Shown piece by piece: positions 9,142 to 18,500 of a DNA stretch of 64,000 bases (the stretch's first letter is position 1; every line of letters begins with the position of its first letter). The DNA comes from Oscillatoria acuminata PCC 6304. GTDB lineage: Bacteria > Cyanobacteriota > Cyanobacteriia > Cyanobacteriales > Laspinemataceae. Position numbers and translations under genes: made by a program. The notes under the pieces were generated by a model. That model saw nothing but the letters and a program-made list of their open reading frames with translations, made no database searches and had not been told where the DNA came from. The stretch covers positions 7,172,501-7,236,500 of the forward strand of contig NC_019693.1 in NCBI RefSeq assembly GCF_000317105.1, given 5' to 3'.

Positions 9142-9179
9142 GTAGGGGCGATCGCTAGAAATCCCTATCCTACAACCCT

Positions 9180-9202
9180 GCCGGAACTTCCGAGGTTCCG
9201 GC
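9180..9202 (+). terminator. stem-loop after chlG
   Basis: GCCGGAAC / GTTCCGGC gives a perfect 8-bp GC-rich stem with a 7-nt loop, 38 nt past the chlG stop. No T run follows, so it may be a transcript-stabilising hairpin rather than an intrinsic terminator. Confidence 0.5.
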
Positions 9203-9278
9203 TAAGAAATTAACCTCGGTGTATTTTAGTGCAAATCTTAATCCCAAGCTCTAAAATAAAACCCAATACTGGCGGTAG

Positions 9279-11555
9279 ATGGCGGTGAGAGGAGTTGACG
9301 TGGCTAAATTTATTTCCAAGCTCAAAAATATCTCCAAGAAATTCGGGAGTGCATCTGGGACAAAACCGCGAAAATCAAGGGATTTCCCCCCGGAAACTGG
9401 CGGCGATCGCCCTGGGGTTGACCGTTCAAACCCAACTGTTCTTCGAGGGACTCCCCTCAGTTTAGCCCCTGGAGAGCAGGGTAAGCCCCTGGAACCCCAG
9501 GCGATCGCCCCTGGGGAAAATCCCTCGGATCCCGATAAACCCTCCAAACCGGGTAAACCGCGTCGAAATATTTTCTCCACCCTCAAACGCCTTTGGTTTA
9601 ACCCGGGGGGAAAACCCCTCTATCGTCGTCGCATCTTTTGGGTGGGTTTGGGTGTTGTCGCCGTCAGTAGTAGCGCTGGGACCCTCACCTGGGTTTGGTG
9701 GCGAATCGATCGCAGTTTACCCGATGTCTCAGAAGTCTTTACTTTTGTCCGGGATGGGACATTAACGATTACCACTGAAGATGGCACGATTTTGCAGCAA
9801 ATCGGACCCGCAACCCGAGATAAGCTGAGAATGCAGGATATCCCTGAACCCCTGGTTGAAGCCTTCATCGCTTCCGAAGACAGCCGATTTTATAAACATG
9901 GGGGGGTGGACTACCAAGGTGTCCTGCGGGCAAGTGTGGCTAATATCCTGGCTAGAGAAGTGGTTGAAGGGGGGAGCACCATCACCCAACAACTTGCCCG
10001 GATGGTGTTTTTGACTCAGGAACAAACAGCAGTACGGAAAATTCGGGAAGCGTTTTTAGCCCGCAAAATTGAGAAAAACATGAGGAAACAGCAAATCCTC
10101 GAACGTTACCTCAATTATGTTTATCTCGGGTCGGGTGCTTATGGGATTGCGGATGCAGCTTGGGTTTATTTTAGTAAGTCCGTGGATGAACTGACCCTCA
10201 GCGAAATGGCAATGATTGCTGGATTGCCACCAGCCCCTTCAGTTTACTCGCCTTTGGTGAATCCACAAAATGCCCGAACCCGCCGCAATATCGTGCTGCA
10301 ACGGATGACGGAACTGGGATATATTACCCCAGAAGAAGCGACTACGGCGAGAGAACAAACCTTAGAGGTGCAAGCGAGTTCTCCGAAACGGCTCAAAGTG
10401 GAGGCTCCTTATTTTACCTCGTATATTCAAAAGGAATTGCCGAAGCTGGTGTCAAAAGAAGCCCTAGAAATGGGTGGTTTGACGGTGGAAACGACTATTG
10501 ATTTGGAATGGCAGAAAATTGCCGAAAAAGTGGTCAAAGAGGCAGCAGAATTGGATGGACCTGCCCAGGGATTTGATCAGGCGGCATTGGTGGCGATCGC
10601 CCCGGATACGGGGGAAATTAAAGTGATGGTGGGAGGGCGATCGTTTGAGGAAAGTGAATTTAATCGGGTGACTCAGGCACAACGTCAACCGGGTTCGACT
10701 TTTAAAGGATTTGTCTATGCTGCTGCGATCGCAGCCGGTTGGTCTCCCTACGATGGCTATGAAGATGCCAACTTTAGAGTGGATGGCTACAAACCCCGCA
10801 ACTATGGTGGCAAATATCGCGGTTGGGTTTCGATCGCTGATGCTTTGACCAATTCTATCAATGTGGTGGCGGTCAAAGTGTTAATTGATATTGGCTTTGA
10901 ACCCACCATTGAATTGGCGAAAAATATGGGCATCAAGTCAAAACTTGACCCGATTTATTCTTTAGCCTTGGGCGGATCTGAGGTTAATTTACTGGAACTC
11001 ACTAGCGCTTATGGCACGATCGCCGCTGAAGGAAACTATCACGAACCCCACGGCATTACTCGCATTATTGATCGCCGAGGCGACACCATTTACCAAGGGA
11101 AATCCCAACCCAAACAAGCCTTGGATAAAGAAACCTCTGCGATCGTGACTTGGATGTTAGAACCTGTTGTCCAATATGGCACTGGATCAGCGGCGCAGTT
11201 AAGTAACCGTCCCGTTGCGGGAAAAACCGGCACCTCTGACGAAGCGCGAGACCTTTGGTTTATTGGCTATATTCCTCAATTAGTCACTGGCGTTTGGTTG
11301 GGGAATGATGATAGTTATCCCACCTGGGGAAGCAGCAGTACCGCCGCTTTCACCTGGCGTCAATTTATGGAACAAATCGTGGAAGGAATGCCCGTTGAGG
11401 AATTTCCAGAAATCCCGGAACGCTTAGATGGACGCCAAGAGTTTATCAAAACCAAGCCAGTCACTCCCAATAGTATTTTTTATGGAGATACCACCCCTGA
11501 TAATGCTCAATCCGGTTCTGCCAATGCCGGGGACTATTCCGATGGATATTACTAA
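9279..11555 (+). CDS. class A penicillin-binding protein (PBP1A family)
   Basis: Bifunctional peptidoglycan synthase: glycosyltransferase family 51 plus transpeptidase, anchored in the plasma membrane. 758 residues. A basic, Pro-rich cytoplasmic tail (1-117) leads to one TM segment (about 118-142). The GT51 domain has EDSRFYKHGGVD (Glu about 200) and GGSTITQQLAR. The transpeptidase has SxxK in PGSTFKGF (Ser about 473), an SIN motif (DALTNSINVV), and KTGT (about 647). The ATG at 9279 is reported, but the GTG at 9300 has a better ribosome site (GAGGAG, 6-7 nt upstream) and would remove 7 residues. A clear terminator follows. The unusually long acidic/Pro-rich cytosolic tail may bind divisome or elongasome partners (inference). 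Confidence 0.95.
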   Translation: MAVRGVDVAKFISKLKNISKKFGSASGTKPRKSRDFPPETGGDRPGVDRSNPTVLRGTPLSLAPGEQGKPLEPQAIAPGENPSDPDKPSKPGKPRRNIFSTLKRLWFNPGGKPLYRRRIFWVGLGVVAVSSSAGTLTWVWWRIDRSLPDVSEVFTFVRDGTLTITTEDGTILQQIGPATRDKLRMQDIPEPLVEAFIASEDSRFYKHGGVDYQGVLRASVANILAREVVEGGSTITQQLARMVFLTQEQTAVRKIREAFLARKIEKNMRKQQILERYLNYVYLGSGAYGIADAAWVYFSKSVDELTLSEMAMIAGLPPAPSVYSPLVNPQNARTRRNIVLQRMTELGYITPEEATTAREQTLEVQASSPKRLKVEAPYFTSYIQKELPKLVSKEALEMGGLTVETTIDLEWQKIAEKVVKEAAELDGPAQGFDQAALVAIAPDTGEIKVMVGGRSFEESEFNRVTQAQRQPGSTFKGFVYAAAIAAGWSPYDGYEDANFRVDGYKPRNYGGKYRGWVSIADALTNSINVVAVKVLIDIGFEPTIELAKNMGIKSKLDPIYSLALGGSEVNLLELTSAYGTIAAEGNYHEPHGITRIIDRRGDTIYQGKSQPKQALDKETSAIVTWMLEPVVQYGTGSAAQLSNRPVAGKTGTSDEARDLWFIGYIPQLVTGVWLGNDDSYPTWGSSSTAAFTWRQFMEQIVEGMPVEEFPEIPERLDGRQEFIKTKPVTPNSIFYGDTTPDNAQSGSANAGDYSDGYY

Positions 11556-11580
11556 GTAGGCAAATGAGAATAGATGACCA

Positions 11581-11611
11581 CCCCAAGGATGCGTTAGAGT
11601 AATCCTTGGGG
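11581..11611 (+). terminator. intrinsic terminator after PBP gene
   Basis: Perfect 10-bp stem CCCCAAGGAT / ATCCTTGGGG, 11-nt loop, then TGTTTATTTT. It lies 26 nt after the stop codon and separates the PBP gene from the ATPase gene. Confidence 0.85.
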
Positions 11612-11641
11612 TGTTTATTTTGAAGGTAAAAGGAGTTTTTG

Positions 11642-12751
11642 ATGCTGCACCGACTCTATGTTAATAATTTTAGATGCTTAGAAAACTTTGAATTCACTAC
11701 AAAAGGAATTTCATCAGCGCTTTTAATTGGAAAAAATGGGTCAGGCAAATCAACGATCGCCACTGCCTTAGAGGTCCTTCAAAGCATTGGCAGAGGAATC
11801 AATAAAGTTAACCAATTGGTGCAAGACTCTGATTTCTCTCAGGGACGCTCTAATATTCCCATTCGCTTTGAAATTGAAGTATTTTTGCAAGAAAAACTCT
11901 ACAAATATAGTCTAGCCTTTGACTTCCTAGAGCAATTTAAAGAAATAAGAGTTTCTGAAGAAGAATTACTCGTCAATGGAAGGGCAATTTACACTCGAAA
12001 AGAAGCTAAAATTACACTGTTAAATAGCTCACAAAACCGCGAAGCTGAATTTCTAGTGGATTGGCATCTGGTTGCCCTTCCGGTCATTCAAGAGCAATCA
12101 CAAACTGACCCCTTGCATATTTTCAAAACTTGGCTGGCCCGGATGATTATTTTAGCGCCAATCCCCAGTTTCATGAAGGGAGATTCCCTCGGTGAAACCT
12201 TGGAACCTCACCGAACAGGTTCAAATTTTGGGGAGTGGTTTTCTGGGTTGCTGAGTCGCTATCCCGCTGCCTATACCCAGGTAGACCACTATCTGCGAGA
12301 TGTCATTCCTGATTTTAAAGATGTTAGAAATGAATTAATGGGTAAAGACTTTAAAACCATGATAGTTGGCTTTGAAGAAAAGAATGCCAATTTAAGTGTT
12401 TATTTTAAAGATTTATCCGACGGAGAAAAATGTTTTTTCTTGGGGGCAGTTGTGGTCGCAGCGAATCAATATTATGGAGCGCTTTTTTGCTTTTGGGATG
12501 AACCAGCAAATTATCTATCTTTATCCGAGGTGGGACATTTCGTCACCTCACTCCGGCATTCATTTAAGACTGGAGGTCAGCTAATTGTGACTTCCCATAA
12601 TCCCGAAGCTATCCTCAAATTTTCTAATGAGAATACCTGGTTGCTTCATCGAAATAGTCACTTAGAACCGACACTAATCAGACCCCTTGAGGAGATTTCA
12701 ATTCCAGGGGATTTAGTGGATGCTTTAATTCGGGGTGATATAGAGGGATGA
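11642..12751 (+). CDS. orphan AAA/ABC-type ATPase (AAA_15/AAA_21-like)
   Basis: 369 residues, starting at the ATG at 11642, which has AGGAG 6 nt upstream (a TTG one codon earlier is less likely). It is one complete ABC-like ATPase of the RecF/OLD-related type: Walker A GKNGSGKST (30-38), signature LSDGEK (about 257), Walker B FCFWDEPAN (about 283-291) and H-loop VTSHNPEAI (about 316). N-terminal LHRLYVNNFRCLENF is the typical first strand. There is no TOPRIM or nuclease domain in the protein and no obvious nuclease next to it. Such single ATPases occur in cyanobacteria and sometimes belong to defence modules, but nothing here proves that. Confidence 0.88.
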   Translation: MLHRLYVNNFRCLENFEFTTKGISSALLIGKNGSGKSTIATALEVLQSIGRGINKVNQLVQDSDFSQGRSNIPIRFEIEVFLQEKLYKYSLAFDFLEQFKEIRVSEEELLVNGRAIYTRKEAKITLLNSSQNREAEFLVDWHLVALPVIQEQSQTDPLHIFKTWLARMIILAPIPSFMKGDSLGETLEPHRTGSNFGEWFSGLLSRYPAAYTQVDHYLRDVIPDFKDVRNELMGKDFKTMIVGFEEKNANLSVYFKDLSDGEKCFFLGAVVVAANQYYGALFCFWDEPANYLSLSEVGHFVTSLRHSFKTGGQLIVTSHNPEAILKFSNENTWLLHRNSHLEPTLIRPLEEISIPGDLVDALIRGDIEG

Positions 12752-12921
12752 CCCTTAGAGAGGTGCGATCGCCACTTCATCACCCGAAAACCTCCCCTCA
12801 CCGCCTACCCCAAAACCATAAGTTTTTCTAATCATTCAATCTCCCCGAATATTCCTCTTTAGAGAGAGACAGGAGGTTCCCTGTTGGCGTAAGCTGGGAG
12901 TGTAGTTCGTGAAAAACGCTT

Positions 12922-13116
12922 ATGAATATATTGATGGAAGTCTCTGCTGCTGCGGGGGCGAGTGCTAACAATTTTCCTGTAAGTTTTACCGTGGTTTATG
13001 TCGTAGGCTTTATTGCGGCAGTGACCCTGGGTTCGATCGCCTGGTATAACTCGAAGCGTCCCCCCGGTTGGGAAGATAAAGACCGTCCGGATGTGGTCCC
13101 CAAGGTTGATAAGTAA
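12922..13116 (+). CDS. small single-TM protein, Psb35-like
   Basis: 64 residues: Ala-rich start, one TM helix (about residues 19-41, VSFTVVYVVGFIAAVTLGSIAW), then a conserved-looking polar tail YNSKRPPGWEDKDRPDVVPKVDK. The pattern recalls the cyanobacterial photosystem II assembly factor Psb35 (Ssl2148 type), but I assign this from memory and not from a comparison. No strong ribosome site is visible before the ATG at 12922; an in-frame ATG at 12934 is the alternative. It is monocistronic, converging with rsmB over the hairpin at 13152-13177. Confidence 0.72.
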   Translation: MNILMEVSAAAGASANNFPVSFTVVYVVGFIAAVTLGSIAWYNSKRPPGWEDKDRPDVVPKVDK

Positions 13117-13151
13117 AACTTAAGTCAATACCCCCATAATAAAATCTAAGT

Positions 13152-13177
13152 CAGGGCGATTTAACTAGATCGCCCTG
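13152..13177. terminator. stem-loop between convergent genes
   Basis: CAGGGCGAT / ATCGCCCTG, 9-bp stem and 8-nt loop, placed between the convergent ends of the small TM gene and rsmB. No strong T run on either side. Confidence 0.55.
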
Positions 13178-13180
13178 GCA

Positions 13181-14551
13181 TTACTCTGTCTGCTGTTTCC
13201 TCAGTCTCACCATGAAAAATCCATCCATATCATGATGGTGGGGCCAAACGGTGATCCAGCCTTCGGGTTGGGCAAAGTGTGCCGCAGGGGAGTCGGTGGT
13301 GGGAGGGTCTATCTCCCAATCGGCATGACTGGCGAGGAAACCGAGAATCACCTCTTCATTTTCTTTGGGATGAATCGTACAGGTGGCATAGACGAGGTGA
13401 CCCCCAGGTTTCACCCAGTTGGCAGTTTCTGCAAGCAATTCCCCCTGGAGTTGGGACAGTTCCTGGATATTTTCTGGGGTTTGACGCCAACGGGCATCGG
13501 CGCGGCGATGGAGGGTGCCGAGTCCGGAACAAGGGGCGTCTAAGAGTACCCAGTCAGCGGTTTGATGAAATTGGGTGAAGTTGCGACTATCTCCACTCAG
13601 GGTTTGAATGGATTGAAGTTGGAGGCGATCGGCATTTTCTTTGACTTTTTTGAGTCGGGACGGCGCTTTATCACAAGCCCAAATTGTCCCCGTATCTCCC
13701 ATCATCTCTGCAAGATGGGTGGTTTTTCCTCCTGGCGCGGCACAAGCATCGATCGCCACTTGTCCCGGTTTCGCTTCCAGTAAGGACCCGACTAATTGGG
13801 CGCTGCTGTCTTGAATTGTCCACCATCCTGCCTGATATCCAGGTAAGTTTTCAATAGCACCGGCACCACTACATAAGCGCAATGCTTGGGGTAAATGGGG
13901 CAATCTGGCAACTTGAACCCCGGCGGATTGAAAGGCGGTTTCGACTTCTTCGAGGGTGGTTTTTAAGGGATTGATGCGTAAATCTAGGGTCGGGGATTGG
14001 TTGAACCAGGTACAGAGTTTTTCGGTTTCTGCAACTCCCAGCCGATCGCACCAATTGGCAACAATCCAATCGGGGAAACTATGTAATAGTCCTAATCGGG
14101 ATATCTCATCATCGGGAAGCACTAAAGGGTCCGTATTTTCTGATTCGGCTAATCGAATATATTGGCGCAATAAGCCATTAACAAACCCGGCAAGTCCTTT
14201 AAATTTATTGTCTTTGGTTAATTCCACCGTGGTATTGACAGCGGCAGAGGCAGGAATGGTGGAAAGATACCGCAGTTGATATAATCCCAGATGGAGAATG
14301 ATGCGAAGGTCATCGGGTTGATTAGCAGATTTCTTTTTAGCCAGTTGGTCAATGATAGCATCGAGGGTTCGCATTCTCCGCACACAACCATAGACTAATT
14401 CCGTGGCTAATCTGCGATCGCTGGGGATAAGAGCAGACTCTTCCTGCTGTTTGGCTTTTTGCAGCCATTTATCCAGGGCAATATCGGCAAAAACACCCCG
14501 ACGATGGACATCGCGGAGGGCTAAAAAGGCAATTTGGCGCGGATTAGACAT
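13181..14551 (-). CDS. rsmB: 16S rRNA (cytosine-967-C5)-methyltransferase RsmB
   Basis: Methylates C967 of 16S rRNA using SAM. 456 residues from the start at MSNPRQIAFLALRDV (14551); the frame is open 12 codons further but the family begins here. N-terminal NusB-like RNA-binding domain (about 1-140), then the RsmB/NOP2 methyltransferase: SAM loop AAPGGKTTH (about 272), catalytic-loop DAPCSGLGTLHRR (Cys about 343) and the second, nucleophilic Cys in YATCTIHPKEN (about 390). Both conserved cysteines are present, so it should be active. Monocistronic. Confidence 0.96.
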   Translation of the reverse strand: MSNPRQIAFLALRDVHRRGVFADIALDKWLQKAKQQEESALIPSDRRLATELVYGCVRRMRTLDAIIDQLAKKKSANQPDDLRIILHLGLYQLRYLSTIPASAAVNTTVELTKDNKFKGLAGFVNGLLRQYIRLAESENTDPLVLPDDEISRLGLLHSFPDWIVANWCDRLGVAETEKLCTWFNQSPTLDLRINPLKTTLEEVETAFQSAGVQVARLPHLPQALRLCSGAGAIENLPGYQAGWWTIQDSSAQLVGSLLEAKPGQVAIDACAAPGGKTTHLAEMMGDTGTIWACDKAPSRLKKVKENADRLQLQSIQTLSGDSRNFTQFHQTADWVLLDAPCSGLGTLHRRADARWRQTPENIQELSQLQGELLAETANWVKPGGHLVYATCTIHPKENEEVILGFLASHADWEIDPPTTDSPAAHFAQPEGWITVWPHHHDMDGFFMVRLRKQQTE

Positions 14552-14594
14552 TGACAGTTGAGGGTTGAGATTGCAGAAGGCAGGCACATTCTAT

Positions 14595-14751
14595 GGGAGC
14601 ATCTCAATTTTGAAAAGAGACCTAACCCCCCAGCCCCCTTCCCTAAGAGGGAAGGGGGAGCCGGAAAGGGGATTTTCAAAGCCCCTCCCCTCTTAGGGGA
14701 GGGGTTTGGGGAGAGGTCCGACTGGTTTTTAGGCAAAATTGAGATGCTCCC
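14595..14751. repeat. MITE-like element A1 with 18-bp terminal inverted repeats
   Basis: Ends are GGGAGCATCTCAATTTTG (14595-14612) and its exact reverse complement (14734-14751). Inside are two GC-rich hairpins of the CTTCCCTAAGAGGGAAG and CTCCCCTCTTAGGGGAG type. Total 157 bp, no coding potential. Related pieces lie at 21203-21248 and, split by another repeat, at 52574-52879. Target duplication not evident. Confidence 0.85.
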
Positions 14752-14907
14752 CATTCTATAGAAATTGGGATGGAACTTTGCAGTTCTAATTGGTTGTTTT
14801 ACTTAGAATGAGTCGGACTTAAGATTATAAACGGGTTTTAACCCAGTGACGGAGGAAATTTTGCAAGGATTTGTGATTTCTAGGGGCGGAGAATGCTAAA
14901 AACTCTC

Positions 14908-15399
14908 CTACAGGCGATTTAGGCGCGATCGCAACAGGTCTAATTCGGCATCAATTTCTACAAAATCCAGGTCCGGCATGGCTTCTAAATCTTGTTCTAG
15001 GTTAGCAGAAGCGAGACTGGCTTTAAACAGATTTCGTTCCGATTCTAAAGCAGTGAGTTGTTGCTCAAGCAGAGTCACGGTGGGAATTAATTCGTCCAGT
15101 CGTTGTTTGAGTTCTTCTGCTTGTTTGCTGTAGCTTTGTTTGCGGGTTAGGAGTTCCCGGGCGAGGGGTTCATTTTGCTGTTGTAAGGCGAGTTTAGCCG
15201 ATTCGACTAATTCATTCGCTTGCTGTTGTGCATTCTGATAGTCGCGCCAGAGGAGTTCTTGACTCGATATGACATTTTGAACACTTTGCTTAAATTCAGT
15301 TAGGGTTTGTTCGAGTTCACGTTGGTAGTCTTTGCGTTGATGTTTCCAATCGGTGATATTGGAACGAATCAACCGATTAATGCGATCGCCTAATGCCAT
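14908..15399 (-). CDS. coiled-coil protein resembling PspA/IM30 family, short
   Basis: 163 residues from MALGDRINRLIRSN (15399), chosen because GGAGATGAG lies just upstream and because the open frame further upstream runs through a repeat. The N-terminus is an amphipathic helix like that of PspA/Vipp1 proteins (ALGDRINRLIRSNITDW). The rest is almost wholly helical coiled coil rich in Gln/Glu/Leu, with an acidic end (LEAMPDLDFVEIDAELDLLRSRL). Full PspA/IM30 is about 220-260 residues, so this is a short relative. It lies 150 bp behind the giant histidine kinase on the same strand. Membrane-associated role inferred only from the helix pattern. Confidence 0.8.
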   Translation of the reverse strand: MALGDRINRLIRSNITDWKHQRKDYQRELEQTLTEFKQSVQNVISSQELLWRDYQNAQQQANELVESAKLALQQQNEPLARELLTRKQSYSKQAEELKQRLDELIPTVTLLEQQLTALESERNLFKASLASANLEQDLEAMPDLDFVEIDAELDLLRSRLNRL

Positions 15400-15490
15400 A
15401 GTCTCATCTCCTGCTGTGGGTTGACGGGGAAAAGTTTTCTTTATTGTAGCTTTTACAAAGTCATCTGGGGATCTGCAAAAAGCATAAATT

Positions 15491-15528
15491 AGCCCGCCTA
15501 CGCGGGCTTTGTTCTCTGAACTTTCACC
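15491..15528. repeat. half copy of double-hairpin repeat (family F)
   Basis: AGCCCGCCTACGCGGGCT hairpin followed by TTGTTCTCTGAACTTTCACC; its reverse complement aligns to the linker and second hairpin of the 48-bp repeats at 2464 and 62565. It lies between the histidine kinase and the coiled-coil gene. Confidence 0.6.
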
Positions 15529-15548
15529 GGATGGAGTAGCGGATGATT

Positions 15549-18500
15549 CTAAACTGATGTTTTCTGGCAAAAGTGTTCGTCAAAAAAACCTTGAACTTGT
15601 TCTAAAATAGTCGGCAACTGACTCGCCAGTTCAGCCGTACCTTCTAAGGTTTGTTGACGCGCTAAACTTTCCAATTGAGCGGCGATCGCAGACATAGAAG
15701 ATACCCCAACATTCCCAGCCGCACTTTTAATCCGATGAGCGCAATGTTCCATCTGGGCTAAATCTTGGTTGGATAATGCTTGGGTAATCGCCTCAATATC
15801 CTCGGGAATTTTATCGATAAAGACCTGTAAAAGTCGCTGCTGTAGAGATAAATTTCCTCGGGTTACTTTTAGCAAACGGTCCATATTGACCGGGCATTCC
15901 GGCGGAGAAAAGGGCAAGGGAGATGCGGTATTTAGAGTCAGCAGACTAGAGGGAATCGCGGTGGGTTCAATGCGAGGAATTTTGACCGGGGAGGGGACTT
16001 GTAGACAGTTATCCGGTCCCGGTTTTTTATGAATCCAACGGCGGATGGCGGCGGCTAAATCTTCGCGTTCGATGGGTTTACTCAGATAATCATCCATCCC
16101 GGCATCGAGACATTTTTGGCGATCGCCTCGCATGGCATTGGCGGTGAGTGCAATCACAATAGTATGTCGTTGTGCTTCCTCCCTACGGCGCAACTCTTTT
16201 GTCGCTGCATACCCATCCATCACCGGCATTTGACAATCCATTAAAACCAAATCGTAGGTTTTTTGGGTAATAGCTTCCAATGCTTCGATGCCATTGGTGA
16301 CACAATCCGGTTGATACCCTAACATTTCTAACTGACTTAAAATCACCGTTTGGTTAATCAGGTTATCTTCCGCCACTAAAATATTAATCGCATAAGCTGG
16401 GATAATTGGCGCGTGCAAGGTTCCCATAGAAGAAGCGGTAGAGGATGGACCATTCACCACGTTAATCAGGGTATCAAACAATCGTGAAGCCCGGACGGGT
16501 TTGAAGAAATAACTGGCTACGCCTCTGGATAACAGGGATTCAGCAATGTCTCGTTGACTTTGATTGGTCATTAAAATGACCTGAGTTTCAGGAAACAGGT
16601 GCGAGTCAAATTGCTCGCGATTGTAATGGAGGTTTTCTAATAGTTGCAATCCCTCTTTTGAGGGAAGTTGTAAATCCAGTAGCAGGACATCATACGGTTT
16701 ATTGAGGGTCACGGTTTGTTGCAGCGCATTCCATGCTTCTGTTGCATTTGCGGCATCATCCGTATGCATTCCCCAGGCTTCGGTTAACTCCCGCACAGAC
16801 TGACGAATTCGTGGGTTATCATCAACCACTAATACCCGTAAACTGGGGAGTTTACGGGGAGGACTAACCTCTATCGGAGTGAAATGGAGTTGTTTTTTAA
16901 ACTCTGCGGTAAACCAAAAGGTAGAACCTTCACCGAGTTTACTATCAACCCCAATTTGTCCTCCCATCATTTCTACAAGCTGCTTGCAAATTGCCAAGCC
17001 TAAGCCGGTCCCTCCATACTGACGCTTGGTCGAAGCATCGACTTGGGAAAAGGATTGAAAGAGTTTATTCTGCCCTTCTGGAGAAATGCCAATACCCGTA
17101 TCCTTGACACTCATGCGAATGCAAGCGGTTTCTTCCGTTTCAGCAATTGCTGAGGCTTGAATAATAATTTCCCCAACTTCTGTAAATTTAATGGCATTGC
17201 CAACTAGATTCAGTAAAATTTGGCCCAATCTGACTGGATCACCCTGCAAATTTCGGGCTAAGTTGGGGTCAAACAAGAAACTTAAGTCTAAACCTTTGGC
17301 TTCGGCTTGTGCGCCTAATAAATCCAGAACTTGTTCGACACTTTCATAAAGATTAAAGTCGAATTGTTCTAAGTGCATTTCTCCGGCTTCTAGCTTAGAG
17401 AAGTCGAGAATATCATTAATAATGCTGAGTAAATGTTGGGCGCTGGCCCGAATCGTTTTAGCATAATCGTATTGTTGGGTACTCAAGGGGGTTTCTAACA
17501 GCAAGCCAGCCATGCCTAATACGCCATTCATGGGGGTTCTAATTTCATGGCTCATATTGGCGAGGAATTGAGATTTAAACCGGGCGGATTCTAAGGCGGC
17601 TTCCCGGGCTTTTACCAACTCATCAATGCAATCGATCGCAATGGCAATTCCCCCAATTTCACCTTCGGCCAAATACCAGGGAGAAATGGTCCAACGAATG
17701 TAGGTAGAAGACCCATCTAATTTCTGCCAAAGGTCTTCCGTAACGGAAACAATTTCGCCTTGTAAAGCCCGTTGGTGAGCTTGTCGCCAACGTTCGGGAA
17801 TATCCGATGAGACTTGATAGTAATTCCGACCAATTAAGGAGGGTTGAGTGCCGTTGTTGTTGTCTGAGGTTTTTGATCGCCCAAAAGAGTCTAACCCATG
17901 ATAAGTTAACCATTGGCTAGAATGAGCCAGATAGCACATTTGGGTGTCAAACATGGCGATCGCCACAGGTGCACAGTTGACAATCTGTTGTAACTGCTGC
18001 CGTTCCCGTTCGATCGCTGTTTCCATTTGCTTGCGATCGCTAATGTCACGCCACACCACGGCAAATCCATCCCCCAGTTTGGTCGCCCGAATATCAAAGG
18101 CTTCCCGGACAGGCGGACGATTTTTCATCCCATTTAGACCCAGATTCCCCTCGGTTTCATACAGAATTAATTCTTCATTTAACGGTTGTCCCGTTTGGAC
18201 AACTTGAGCATATTTACTAAACAAAATGCTTTGGCGCTGATCGGGCATCACTTGGCAAAAGGAACAGTCGTGATCCATCTCATCTCGGCTACAATGATAC
18301 TGTTGCCGCGCTGAAGCATTGACATATTCGCGACGAAAATCAATGATTTCGCCCCTTTCATTTCGGCAAGCGGAATAAATCCCAAAACAGTCCAGCATAT
18401 TCTCAACAGACGTTCTGAACCGTTCTTCACTGTGTAACAATTCTTGCTCAAGCTGTTTGAGGTCCGTAATATCAATGGCAACACCATCCCAAAGGATATC

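Noticed and set aside
9251-9586. Minus-strand frame over the PBP cytosolic tail
   Set aside because: Shadow of the Pro/Gly-rich coding region; the PBP frame is certain.
11642-12751. Defence-island interpretation of the orphan ATPase
   Set aside because: Its neighbours (PBP gene, Psb35-like gene, rsmB) are core genes and no nuclease or transposon is adjacent; evidence is too thin for a defence call.
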